A DNA stretch of 7,495 nucleotides, from the NCBI GenBank assembly GCA_946407055.1, contig CAMJMP010000037.1:1-7495 (forward strand), in the 5' to 3' direction. Each line of letters begins with the position of its first letter. Within the stretch, counting starts at the first letter, position 1. The stretch is from an uncultured Mycoplasmatota bacterium (GTDB lineage Bacteria; Bacillota_I; Bacilli_A; RF39; UBA660). A model generated the notes under the pieces. It saw nothing but the letters and a program-made list of their open reading frames with translations. It had not been told where the DNA came from and made no database searches. Shown here one piece after another: positions 1 through 6,366 of the stretch. The translations under genes and the position numbers were made by a program.

Positions 1-244
1 ATTTATAATTTACTTTAGTTCCCTTAGGAATATAACCAGCCCATCTATTAGTTATCTTAGTTTCGTTTTGGGAAAAATCATTAAATTTATGTTCTGGATT
101 TATCCCTATATTTTTACCAATAACTGTTTTACCATTTATAACTCCTGGACTAATTTTAGTATATTCTTTTATATAATAATCTACTAATTCTTTAATCTCT
201 TCATCTGTCTTACAAGCTTTAATCATATATATTAAATCGTTCAT
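1..244 (-). CDS. Hypothetical protein, N-terminal 81 residues, truncated by the window edge
   Basis: An open frame starts at the ATG at 244 and runs off the left edge without a stop. It begins MNDLIYMIKACKTDEEIKEL and later contains a polar stretch with NRWAGYIPKGTKVNY. The start is supported by a GGTGAT ribosome-binding site at 249-254 and a TATAAT box further upstream. I see no signal peptide or membrane segment: the first 25 residues look like an acidic amphipathic helix, followed by a part richer in G, N and beta-formers. I do not recognise the family and the visible part is too short to assign a function. It is separated from the GH3 gene by a terminator, so it is probably its own transcription unit. 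That it is a real gene rests on the start signals and the uninterrupted frame. Confidence 0.6.
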   Translation of the reverse strand, partial: MNDLIYMIKACKTDEEIKELVDYYIKEYTKISPGVINGKTVIGKNIGINPEHKFNDFSQNETKITNRWAGYIPKGTKVNYK

Positions 245-273
245 AATAATCACCGTTGTTCTTTTGTTAATTT

Positions 274-279
274 ATTATA
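274..279 (-). promoter_or_regulatory. Probable -10 box of the left-edge gene
   Basis: On the minus strand this reads TATAAT, a perfect -10 hexamer, about 30 bp before the ATG at 244. No good -35 hexamer stands 16-18 bp upstream, because that space is filled by the GH3 terminator. This leaves a leader of roughly 20 nt with the GGTGAT ribosome site in it. Confidence 0.4.
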
Positions 280-281
280 CT

Positions 282-310
282 AAAAAAATAGTCCTTGCGA
301 CTATTTTTTT
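282..310 (-). terminator. Rho-independent terminator of the lemA-GH3 cluster
   Basis: A perfect 12-bp inverted repeat: AAAAAAATAGTC (282-293), a 5-nt loop (294-298), then GACTATTTTTTT (299-310). On the minus strand it gives a GACTAT-type stem ending in a run of seven U. It overlaps the TAA stop of the GH3 gene at 309-311. Being symmetric it could act in both directions, but no gene is seen on the plus strand. Confidence 0.85.
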
Positions 311-1469
311 ACATCAAACCTTTGTAATATTTCCAAGCAAGAGTTCTCATTACAGCTCTATCAATCATCTCTTCTGTAATTTCACCATTCTCTAATGCTT
401 CTTTTATTTCATTGATTCCTCTTTCATAATCAGAAATAATAATCATATCATTACCAGCTAGTAATGCTTTTACACTTGGTTTATCAACATACTTATCTAT
501 TGCATCCATTGCAATATCATCAGTCATTATAACCCCTGTAAAGCCCATGTCGTTTCTTAACAATTCATGTACTTTACTTGACAGTGAAGCCGGAATGTTA
601 TTTTCCATATTTACAATGATATTATGATTAACTAATACTGCTTCAGCTCCAGCTTTAATTCCAACTTTAAATGGAACTAAATCAACAGTTTTAAATGCTT
701 CAACACTTCTCTCATCATAAGCAATACCAGTGTGTGTATCCACATTATTACCATAACCAGGGAAATGTTTTAATACATAACTAACATCAGTACCTTTACT
801 TGCTTTAATTACTGTTTCAACATACTTACCAGTTCCTTCAGCATCTAAACCAATAGTTCTAGCATAGATAAAATCATTTGGATTATTAGATACGTCAGCA
901 ACAGGTGCTAAGTTAACATTTATACCTAACTCTTTTAATATTGCACTTTTATTAATAGTATCTTCCCTAATAGCATCCATACCACCATTACTATAGATTT
1001 CTTGTGGTGATCTAAATCTTTCTGGTACTAAAGAAGAATATCTACTAACTCTCGTAACAGTTCCACCCTCTTCATCAGAAGCAATAATAAGTGGTACTTT
1101 ACTTACACTTTGATAACTATTTATTTTTTCAATAAATCCTTCTTTATTTGTATTTCTAACATCTCTATCAAAAATAATATAACCACCAAATTGATAATTA
1201 CTTAAAATTGTAACAGCATCACTTTCAGGAACTCTTACTAAAAATAATTGACCTATCTTTTCATCTATAGTTAACTCTTTTAATTTAGCAAAAGCTTTAT
1301 CATAATATTTACTAAATATACCTTTATCATTCATTAGATAAGCATATTCAGGGATTTTCTCTTCTTCTTGTTGTTCTTCTTTTACTGGTTCATTAGATTT
1401 CTTAAAAAACAAATAAAACCCTCCCACAATAATACCTATAGATATTAAAACAAATAACAATTTTTTCAT
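309..1469 (-). CDS. nagZ: Membrane-anchored glycoside hydrolase family 3 beta-N-acetylhexosaminidase (NagZ-type)
   Basis: This 386-residue protein has the hallmarks of a single-domain GH3 enzyme that removes terminal beta-linked N-acetylglucosamine, typically from peptidoglycan fragments. Residues 4-22 form a hydrophobic segment after MKK, followed by a very acidic linker (about 28-40). There is no lipobox cysteine, so it is probably held as a membrane anchor with the enzyme outside. The TIM-barrel domain covers about 65-385. Seen motifs: DEEGGTVTR (132-140), LAPVADV (188-194), KHFPG (234-238), D244-T-H246 matching the Asp-His acid/base dyad of NagZ enzymes, and TDDIAMDAI (316-324), where D317 fits the nucleophile. 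The length fits one-domain NagZ rather than the two-domain Bacillus form. The ATG start has AGAGGT 5 nt upstream, overlapping the stop of the DUF3137 gene, so it is the last gene of the cluster. Substrate is inferred from family. Confidence 0.88.
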   Translation of the reverse strand: MKKLLFVLISIGIIVGGFYLFFKKSNEPVKEEQQEEEKIPEYAYLMNDKGIFSKYYDKAFAKLKELTIDEKIGQLFLVRVPESDAVTILSNYQFGGYIIFDRDVRNTNKEGFIEKINSYQSVSKVPLIIASDEEGGTVTRVSRYSSLVPERFRSPQEIYSNGGMDAIREDTINKSAILKELGINVNLAPVADVSNNPNDFIYARTIGLDAEGTGKYVETVIKASKGTDVSYVLKHFPGYGNNVDTHTGIAYDERSVEAFKTVDLVPFKVGIKAGAEAVLVNHNIIVNMENNIPASLSSKVHELLRNDMGFTGVIMTDDIAMDAIDKYVDKPSVKALLAGNDMIIISDYERGINEIKEALENGEITEEMIDRAVMRTLAWKYYKGLM

Positions 1470-1478
1470 AGAATACCT

Positions 1479-2414
1479 CTAACTAAATAAACCATTATCG
1501 TAAGCACTCTTTTCTACTATATCTGTTACATCTTTAAATAATATTAAATTATGATAATCATTATCTAATTCAGATTTACTAATAGTTTCTTTAGATTGAT
1601 TAGAGAAAGTATTATGATTAAATATTCTAAAATATAATTTGTCATTTAATATTCTAAATTCAAATTTAGTTTTATATTGTTCACTATATTCTAATATTTT
1701 ATCCATTACATCGTGTGTTAATAATTGCATTGCTTTAACTTTATTTGTTGAATAAACTTTATATTGTTTACTAAACACTACTGAATCAATATTAACTTTT
1801 TCAGTTCCTCTATTAGCAATACCACCACTTTTATTAATATAAATATCATCATTAAGTGCTTGACTTAAACTCATTACACCAAATAATCCATCAAACACAG
1901 TTGTATATGTTGTATTACCATCACTATCTGTACTTTCTTCTTCTAACAGTACATCGTAAATAGTTAAGTTACGAGCACCATATTGCATGTTCCATTCACT
2001 TCTAACATGTCTTCTATCATAAGTTCTATCAAAGCCAGAATTGTAAAAAACATTTCTAAAATCATATTCATCAGTTAAAGATAACTTAACATCGCTATAC
2101 ATTGTACTAATTAAATCTTTAACTACAGTTTCATAGTACTTAGTATGATAAGCACCTTCTCCTTTACCACCTTTAAACATTTGAACAATCAAAACAATAA
2201 AAGATCCGACTGCTACAATTGGTCCAATAACAAATACAATTCCACTACCATTTAAAACCCCAAAGAATCCGCCAAACATCATTAACAAAATTGCACCAAA
2301 GAATCCACCTAAAGCAAATCCTGTCGTTCTTCTTGTTTTTAACACAATCTCAAAGTCATCTTTTAAACTACTTTCATATTTATTTTTTAATTCATTAAAT
2401 AATTCTTCTGGCAT
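1479..2414 (-). CDS. DUF3137 family membrane protein (copy 2)
   Basis: A 311-residue protein with two N-terminal membrane segments (about 32-49 and 56-77), the first rich in glycine and phenylalanine, then a soluble domain of some 220 residues. The domain resembles DUF3137, a family of unknown function often found beside lemA. Recognisable parts are YDVLLEE, then FDGLFGV (174-180), AMQLLTHDVMDKIL (228-241), KFEFRILNDKLYFR and a final IVEKSAYDN. The same blocks recur in the gene just upstream, so the two are tandem paralogues. The start is placed at the ATG at 2414 because AGAGGTGG lies 5 nt before it; a GTG three codons earlier (2421-2423) is itself part of that ribosome site and is an unlikely start. 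The stop TAG overlaps the ribosome site of the GH3 gene. The family call is from memory of its motifs; the function is unknown. Confidence 0.8.
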   Translation of the reverse strand: MPEELFNELKNKYESSLKDDFEIVLKTRRTTGFALGGFFGAILLMMFGGFFGVLNGSGIVFVIGPIVAVGSFIVLIVQMFKGGKGEGAYHTKYYETVVKDLISTMYSDVKLSLTDEYDFRNVFYNSGFDRTYDRRHVRSEWNMQYGARNLTIYDVLLEEESTDSDGNTTYTTVFDGLFGVMSLSQALNDDIYINKSGGIANRGTEKVNIDSVVFSKQYKVYSTNKVKAMQLLTHDVMDKILEYSEQYKTKFEFRILNDKLYFRIFNHNTFSNQSKETISKSELDNDYHNLILFKDVTDIVEKSAYDNGLFS

Positions 2415-2425
2415 TACTTCCACCT

Positions 2426-3364
2426 CTAATCTCTTAAACTATTATCATAAATAGCTTTTTCCACTATATTCATTAATTCGATAAAAACCATAGCTGACCA
2501 ATAATGTGTTTCCAACATACCTCTTTCAACCGCAAATACAGCACGATTATCAAAAGATAAATGATCAAATCTACAATACAATTTATCATTAATAATTCTA
2601 AATTCAAATTTAAACCCTCTATTTTTCATATTCAATAATTTATCCATAACATCATGTGTTAATAATTGCATCGCTGCTTGTTTATTATTAGTGTAAACAT
2701 TAAATGCTTTATCAAAATCTAAAGAATCTATATTTATTAATTCACTCTTACCATGAGTTTCACTTTCACTATTAACAATTATTTCACAATTAAAATTATG
2801 ACTTAATGTTATTACTCCAAACAAACCTTTAAACAAAGTTTTATAATTATTTTCTTTAGAATTACTAAGTATTTCAGTCAAAACATCAAAGATACGAAAA
2901 ACATGATTACCATAATTCATAGACCAAGCTGAATTAAATTTTATTATACTGTATTTCTTATCAAAATTAGCTTCATCATATATTACTTTATTATTTGGAT
3001 TAATAGGATCAACTTCACATTGAATATTGTTAAAAACCACACCCAAAACTTCTTTAACTACAAGCTGACAATACTCAGCATTATATTTATCACTTTTATC
3101 GATTTTATCTTTCTTAAGAGAAACGATCACTAAACCAACAAACGCTACCAAAAGGACAGCTACTACTGTAGTTACATTTTCAAGATCTCCTGATAATAAT
3201 AATGAAACTTGAACAATCAATCCAATTGCAAGAATTACCAAAAAGATACTTAAAGCCATTGGATTAACTTTACCATTCTTTTTTGCTTCCTTTAATTTCT
3301 CATCAAATTGTCCCTTATATTTTTTCTCTATTTCATCTAGTTTATTAATTATTTCTTGATTCAC
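2426..3364 (-). CDS. DUF3137 family membrane protein (copy 1)
   Basis: A 312-residue paralogue of the next gene. A lysine-rich, possibly coiled-coil N-terminus (1-33) precedes two membrane segments (about 37-57 and 64-83), then the soluble domain with FKGLFGV (178-184), NIDSLDF, AMQLLTHDVMDKLL (231-244), KFEFRIINDKLYCR and IVEKAIYDN near the C-terminus. The start is a GTG: GGTGAT precedes it at 5 nt and two in-frame TGA stops lie immediately upstream, so no longer frame is possible under the standard code. It follows lemA after a 58-bp gap that holds a hairpin, and precedes its paralogue with 11 bp between stop and ATG. Association of DUF3137 with LemA is known from other genomes, which supports the family call, but no biochemical role is established. 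Two membrane helices and a large domain on one side suggest a structural or scaffold role, which is inference. Confidence 0.8.
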   Translation of the reverse strand: MNQEIINKLDEIEKKYKGQFDEKLKEAKKNGKVNPMALSIFLVILAIGLIVQVSLLLSGDLENVTTVVAVLLVAFVGLVIVSLKKDKIDKSDKYNAEYCQLVVKEVLGVVFNNIQCEVDPINPNNKVIYDEANFDKKYSIIKFNSAWSMNYGNHVFRIFDVLTEILSNSKENNYKTLFKGLFGVITLSHNFNCEIIVNSESETHGKSELINIDSLDFDKAFNVYTNNKQAAMQLLTHDVMDKLLNMKNRGFKFEFRIINDKLYCRFDHLSFDNRAVFAVERGMLETHYWSAMVFIELMNIVEKAIYDNSLRD

Positions 3365-3385
3365 TTTTCATCACCCAAACAATAA

Positions 3386-3420
3386 AAAGAAACTAAGAAA
3401 TTTTGTTTCTTACTTTCTTT
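3386..3420 (-). terminator. Imperfect hairpin after lemA, possible partial terminator or attenuator
   Basis: Arms AAAGAAACTAAGAAA (3386-3400) and TTTCTTACTTTCTTT (3406-3420) are complementary except for one central mismatch (3393/3413), around a TTTTG loop (3401-3405). Read on the minus strand it starts 2 nt after the lemA stop and continues into a U-rich tail ending near 3381. The stem is mostly A-U, so it is probably weak. Only about 20 nt separate it from the next GTG start, too little for a separate promoter, so read-through to the DUF3137 genes is expected. Confidence 0.55.
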
Positions 3421-3422
3421 AA

Positions 3423-3965
3423 TTACATTTTCACTTCAACATTTTTAGCTTCTTCTGGACTACTTAATTCAAAATACTTCTCTGATTTATAACCAAGTAA
3501 CTTAGCCATTATATTTGATGGTACAACCATAATTGCATTGTTATAAACTTCTACTTCAGAATTATAAACTCTTCTAGCAGCTTGTAATTGATTTTCCATC
3601 TTAACTAATTGTTTTTGTAAATTTAAATATTGTTCACTAGCTTTTAATTCTGGATAGCTTTCTGCTAAAGCAATTAATTTATTCATTTCTTCATTAGTAG
3701 CAGTTGCATCTTTTAATGACATACTATGTAAATAATCATTACGTGCTTCTACAACTGTAATAAATAATTCTTCTTCATGCTTACTATAAGCTTTAACTAC
3801 CTCGATTAAATTTGGTATTAAATCAAATCTTTGTTTCAAATAAACATCAATTGTAGATTTAGCATTTACAATGCTATTTTTAAGTTTAACAAATCTATTT
3901 CTAACAATTAAACTCCATAACAATATAATACCTACAATAATTAAAATAATTTTCCATAATTCCAT
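3423..3965 (-). CDS. lemA: LemA family membrane protein
   Basis: A 180-residue LemA-family protein. One N-terminal membrane helix (about 4-21) with a very short leader fits the family's outside-in topology. The family core follows: a helix with FVKLKNSIVNAKSTIDVYL, then KQRFDLIPNLIEVVKAYSKHE (44-64), AESYPELKASEQY (101-113), an ENQLQAARRVYNSEVEVYN helix (124-142) and VPSNIMAKLLGYK with YFE (148-165). Length matches ordinary LemA (about 180-190 residues). LemA proteins are helical-bundle membrane proteins of unknown biochemical role; the magnetosome protein MamQ is a relative. The ATG has AGGTGAT 5 nt upstream, and a strong extended -10 box lies just before. It heads a set with two DUF3137 genes and a GH3 hydrolase, so an envelope-related job is likely but unproven. 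Confidence 0.93.
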   Translation of the reverse strand: MELWKIILIIVGIILLWSLIVRNRFVKLKNSIVNAKSTIDVYLKQRFDLIPNLIEVVKAYSKHEEELFITVVEARNDYLHSMSLKDATATNEEMNKLIALAESYPELKASEQYLNLQKQLVKMENQLQAARRVYNSEVEVYNNAIMVVPSNIMAKLLGYKSEKYFELSSPEEAKNVEVKM

Positions 3966-3982
3966 TTTCTATCACCTATTCA

Positions 3983-3991
3983 ATTATACCA
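3983..3991 (-). promoter_or_regulatory. Extended -10 promoter of the lemA cluster
   Basis: On the minus strand the bases read TGGTATAAT, a perfect extended -10 element (TG-n-TATAAT), 17 bp before the lemA ATG. No clear -35 box is seen at the normal distance, which an extended -10 can tolerate. Transcription would start about 10 nt before the ATG, just ahead of the AGGTGAT ribosome site. Confidence 0.65.
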
Positions 3992-4014
3992 TAAAGTATA
4001 TCTTTTTTTCGAAT

Positions 4015-4041
4015 AAAAAAGTACTAGTTTTCACTAGTACT
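4015..4041 (-). terminator. Rho-independent terminator of the secreted repeat-protein gene
   Basis: A perfect 9-bp stem, AGTACTAGT (4020-4028) and ACTAGTACT (4033-4041), with a 4-nt loop. On the minus strand the loop reads GAAA, a stable tetraloop type, and the stem is followed by six U (4020-4015). It begins 4 nt after the TAA stop at 4046-4048. Confidence 0.9.
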
Positions 4042-4045
4042 CTTT

Positions 4046-6253
4046 TTAACCATTATATTTTGAATGATATGTCTTTCCATCAATCAATGTTGTATCATCT
4101 TCTAATGTTGTTTCTGAATCTGTAACAGGTCCTTCTATAGCTTCAGTTCTACCATGAACTATTCCATCATAGAAATTGAACGTTCCTTCGTTTAGAATAC
4201 CAACTGTTTCACCAATAATAGTCGGATCAGACTGACTTGCATTACCATCTTTAGTACCTATTGTCATATTTCCTAAGTTAGTAATTGCTTGTTGTTTTTT
4301 ACCTATAATAGTTCCACCATAAATATTTAATGTACAATCAGCCATACATTGAACTGTACTTCTTAATGTACTTGTATTACTTGTTGTATCTATTGCTGAT
4401 GAAGTTAAATAAGAATCTTCAAAAATATTAACTGTACCACCAGTAATATAAATTGCTTGTCTATCACTTGTTGTTAGAACTCCTGAATGAACATTTAATA
4501 TTCCTGCTTCTTGATTAATAGCAGCATGTCTTTCGTTTGTTGAAATTAATCCACCAACAACTGTTAAAGTACCTTGATTTACAACTGTAGGATTAGCTCC
4601 ACTATTAGAAATAGTAAAATCATCTAAATCTAATGTAATATTTTTACTACTACTAACAGTTAAAGCTTCAGATGTATCCTTTAAGACCGTAATTGTTGTT
4701 GGTGTGTTATTTGGAGCAGCATTAATAGCTTGTTGAATAGTATCATATATAACACCATTTGATTCAGCAACTCTTTCACTCTTAGACCAATGTGCCCATA
4801 AAGTAATATCACCTTCAACAGCATAATTTTCATCAATCTTTTCGCCACCAGATCTTAGAGTATACCAGCCATCAAATATATAATTTGTTCTACTAGCATT
4901 AGGTAGTGTTCCAATCGCCATATCTCTTTCTACTACTCTTCTTGATTCATTTACTGAACCACCATTAGCATTGAATGTTACCGTTGCAGTAATAGCAGGA
5001 TAATGTATCTTATACACACGGTTATCTATTACTTCTGTTCCACTAACTATATTGCAATCAACTTCCATACCATCAATAACATGATTTGTGTTATTAATTC
5101 CATTAGTTCTACCTTTAGCTATTCCATCATAGAACTTATAAGCACTATTACTTTGAATACCATATGTTCCACCTATCATTACTGGTGAATTATGATGAGC
5201 AGTTCCATCTTCAACTCCAACAACTAAAGTTCCACTTTGATTATAAACAGCAGCATGACCAGTAGCAACAAATGTACCACTTTCAATTGTTAATCTTCCT
5301 CCATTTACATTATGAACACTCGCTCTTTGTGTTGTGTCATTAGCAAAATATGAGTCCCCTTTAATTAAAGTATCAGCATTATCATTATAAAGTGCTTGTC
5401 TTATACCAGTAGCTTGAACATGCATGCTATCAGCAACCAAATTACCACCTGGTTTCAATGTTAAAGCTCCTTGTGCTCCATCACTTTCGACATATCCGTT
5501 ATATAGATAAGCAGTACCTCTTATTTCGAATACTGGATAATCTCCATCATTAGAAGCTTTATTGCCATCGAAGTCTATTTTTACATTTTGACCAGTATTA
5601 ATTTTTACATATTCTTTTGTATCTTTTAATAATTTAATCTCAACTAAATTACCATTAGTATCAGCAGTATTAATAGCTTCTTGTAATGTATTATATTTTG
5701 TATTTCCTATCTGAGCGACAGGTTTAACCAAATCCCATTTAAAATTAATTATTGAATTAAGAACGTTATTATTAATAGAAGTTAATGAACTATTATATTT
5801 AAAAGTAATTGTTAATTCTCTTGATTGACCCGGCTCAATTCGATCTCCCTGGCGTAAACCAGTAACATCAAATACTATTTCCGGATTATCATAACCAAGT
5901 TGTTCTGAATAAACTGCACTATCATAAACACCAACATATTCAGTAGCATTATAAAAAGTAACTCTATAAGTAATGTGCGAAGCAAAATCATTATTTAATG
6001 TTATTGTACTTTCCATAATACTTAAATGTGGATGATTTAATACTTGAATATTTGGATCAGAATTATATCCAGATAAATAAGAAATATCTGAAATAACTAT
6101 TCCTTCTTCTAAAGTTATCGATGCTGTACCAGACACTCTTAAATCTAGATTAGCTACTTGTGCATAACCTATCCCTAAAAAAATTGTTGCCATCACTATT
6201 AAAACTAAAAAGAAAGGAGAATATCTAAAAGAACGTTTTTTATTTTTCTTCAT
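4046..6253 (-). CDS. Secreted multidomain protein with TasA-like N-terminus, two beta-helix-like repeats and a Listeria-Bacteroides repeat
   Basis: A 735-residue exported protein. A lysine/arginine-rich start and hydrophobic segment (13-30) end in FLGIGYAQV, followed by LRVSGTASI. This resembles the signal region of TasA/camelysin (SipW-dependent type) proteins. Residues about 45-175 look like a beta-sandwich with VTFYNATEYVGVYDS and LNSIINFKW. Two long similar units follow (181-417 and 499-735), each starting with a Y-T-L/I-Q-E/Q-AIN motif and LLKDT/VLKDT and ending in DG.....P.(I)IG...GI.....(F)FYDGI..GRT; they have the short beta-strand, N/G-turn pattern of right-handed beta-helices. Between them, residues about 421-489 match an InlB B-type (Flg_new) repeat: VTFNANGG, FDGWYT, WAHW. 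There is no LPXTG motif or C-terminal membrane helix, so it may be released or held through partners. The ATG has AAAGGAGA upstream; it is a single gene with its own promoter and terminator. Likely an adhesin or matrix component, by inference. Confidence 0.82.
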   Translation of the reverse strand: MKKNKKRSFRYSPFFLVLIVMATIFLGIGYAQVANLDLRVSGTASITLEEGIVISDISYLSGYNSDPNIQVLNHPHLSIMESTITLNNDFASHITYRVTFYNATEYVGVYDSAVYSEQLGYDNPEIVFDVTGLRQGDRIEPGQSRELTITFKYNSSLTSINNNVLNSIINFKWDLVKPVAQIGNTKYNTLQEAINTADTNGNLVEIKLLKDTKEYVKINTGQNVKIDFDGNKASNDGDYPVFEIRGTAYLYNGYVESDGAQGALTLKPGGNLVADSMHVQATGIRQALYNDNADTLIKGDSYFANDTTQRASVHNVNGGRLTIESGTFVATGHAAVYNQSGTLVVGVEDGTAHHNSPVMIGGTYGIQSNSAYKFYDGIAKGRTNGINNTNHVIDGMEVDCNIVSGTEVIDNRVYKIHYPAITATVTFNANGGSVNESRRVVERDMAIGTLPNASRTNYIFDGWYTLRSGGEKIDENYAVEGDITLWAHWSKSERVAESNGVIYDTIQQAINAAPNNTPTTITVLKDTSEALTVSSSKNITLDLDDFTISNSGANPTVVNQGTLTVVGGLISTNERHAAINQEAGILNVHSGVLTTSDRQAIYITGGTVNIFEDSYLTSSAIDTTSNTSTLRSTVQCMADCTLNIYGGTIIGKKQQAITNLGNMTIGTKDGNASQSDPTIIGETVGILNEGTFNFYDGIVHGRTEAIEGPVTDSETTLEDDTTLIDGKTYHSKYNG
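4049..4759 (-). repeat. Protein-level repeat unit, copy 2 (residues 499-735)
   Basis: Encodes the second copy of the beta-helix-like unit: IYDTIQQAIN, VLKDTSEAL, NITLDLDDFTISNSG, GTLTVVGG, then IGTKDGNASQSDPTIIG, VGILNEGTFNFYDGIVHGRT and a final DGKTY. It matches copy 1 in order and spacing but has clearly diverged, so this is an old duplication rather than a direct DNA repeat. It contains cysteines 636 and 640. Confidence 0.7.
4787..4993 (-). repeat. Segment encoding one Listeria-Bacteroides (InlB B-type) repeat
   Basis: Residues about 421-489 of the secreted protein read VTFNANGG, then a basic strand, TLPNASRTNYIFDGWYT, and GDITLWAHW. This is the usual order of the roughly 70-residue Flg_new repeat, a beta-grasp-like module found in surface proteins of gut Firmicutes and in listerial internalin B. 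Only one copy is present, placed as a spacer between the two beta-helix-like units. Confidence 0.85.
5003..5713 (-). repeat. Protein-level repeat unit, copy 1 (residues 181-417)
   Basis: Encodes the first beta-helix-like unit: KYNTLQEAIN, KLLKDTKEY, VKIDFDGNKASNDG, then VGVEDGTAHHNSPVMIG, YGIQSNSAYKFYDGIAKGRT and a final DNRVYKIHY. The aligned copy 2 lies at 4049-4759. A single cysteine (400) is near its end. Confidence 0.7.
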
Positions 6254-6283
6254 ACAAATTCTCCTTTCTTCTATTTTTAATAA

Positions 6284-6312
6284 ATAATACTAATAATATA
6301 ATAACACATCAA
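6284..6312 (-). promoter_or_regulatory. Probable promoter of the secreted repeat-protein gene
   Basis: On the minus strand TTGATG (6312-6307) and TATTAT (6289-6284) stand exactly 17 bp apart, each a fair match to the sigma-A consensus. The -10 is about 30 bp before the ATG at 6253, and the AAAGGAGA ribosome site falls between. The surrounding sequence is very AT-rich, so alternative -10 boxes exist. Confidence 0.45.
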
Positions 6313-6334
6313 ACCAGACTTTAATAGATTCAAT

Positions 6335-6357
6335 AAAAAAACAACTAACTAGTTGTT
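6335..6357 (-). terminator. Rho-independent terminator after tRNA-Arg
   Basis: A 7-bp stem AACAACT (6340-6346) and AGTTGTT (6351-6357) with a 4-nt loop, followed on the minus strand by a run of U (6340-6335). It begins 9 nt after the tRNA CCA end and separates the tRNA from the promoter of the repeat-protein gene. Confidence 0.8.
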
Positions 6358-6366
6358 GTTTTTATT

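Noticed and set aside
3362..3385. Possible use of TGA as tryptophan (Mollicutes code), which would extend the DUF3137 copy 1 gene upstream through TGA-TGA
   Set aside because: Tryptophans in all genes are read from TGG and all frames are full length under the standard code; the GTG start has a proper ribosome site right where the TGA codons lie.
3871..4125. Plus-strand open frame of 84 codons
   Set aside because: It lies across the lemA 5' end, its promoter, a terminator and the end of the repeat-protein gene on the other strand. Its translation is a low-complexity L/F/I/N-rich string typical of the reverse of AT-rich DNA, with no ribosome site.
5003..5188. Plus-strand open frame of 61 codons
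   Set aside because: It is entirely inside the minus-strand repeat-protein gene, opposite a region with clear protein-level conservation between the two repeat copies, and has no start signals of its own.
4049..5713. Direct DNA repeats or a CRISPR-like array in the repeat-protein gene
   Set aside because: The two units are similar in protein but diverged in DNA, with no short regularly spaced identical repeats.
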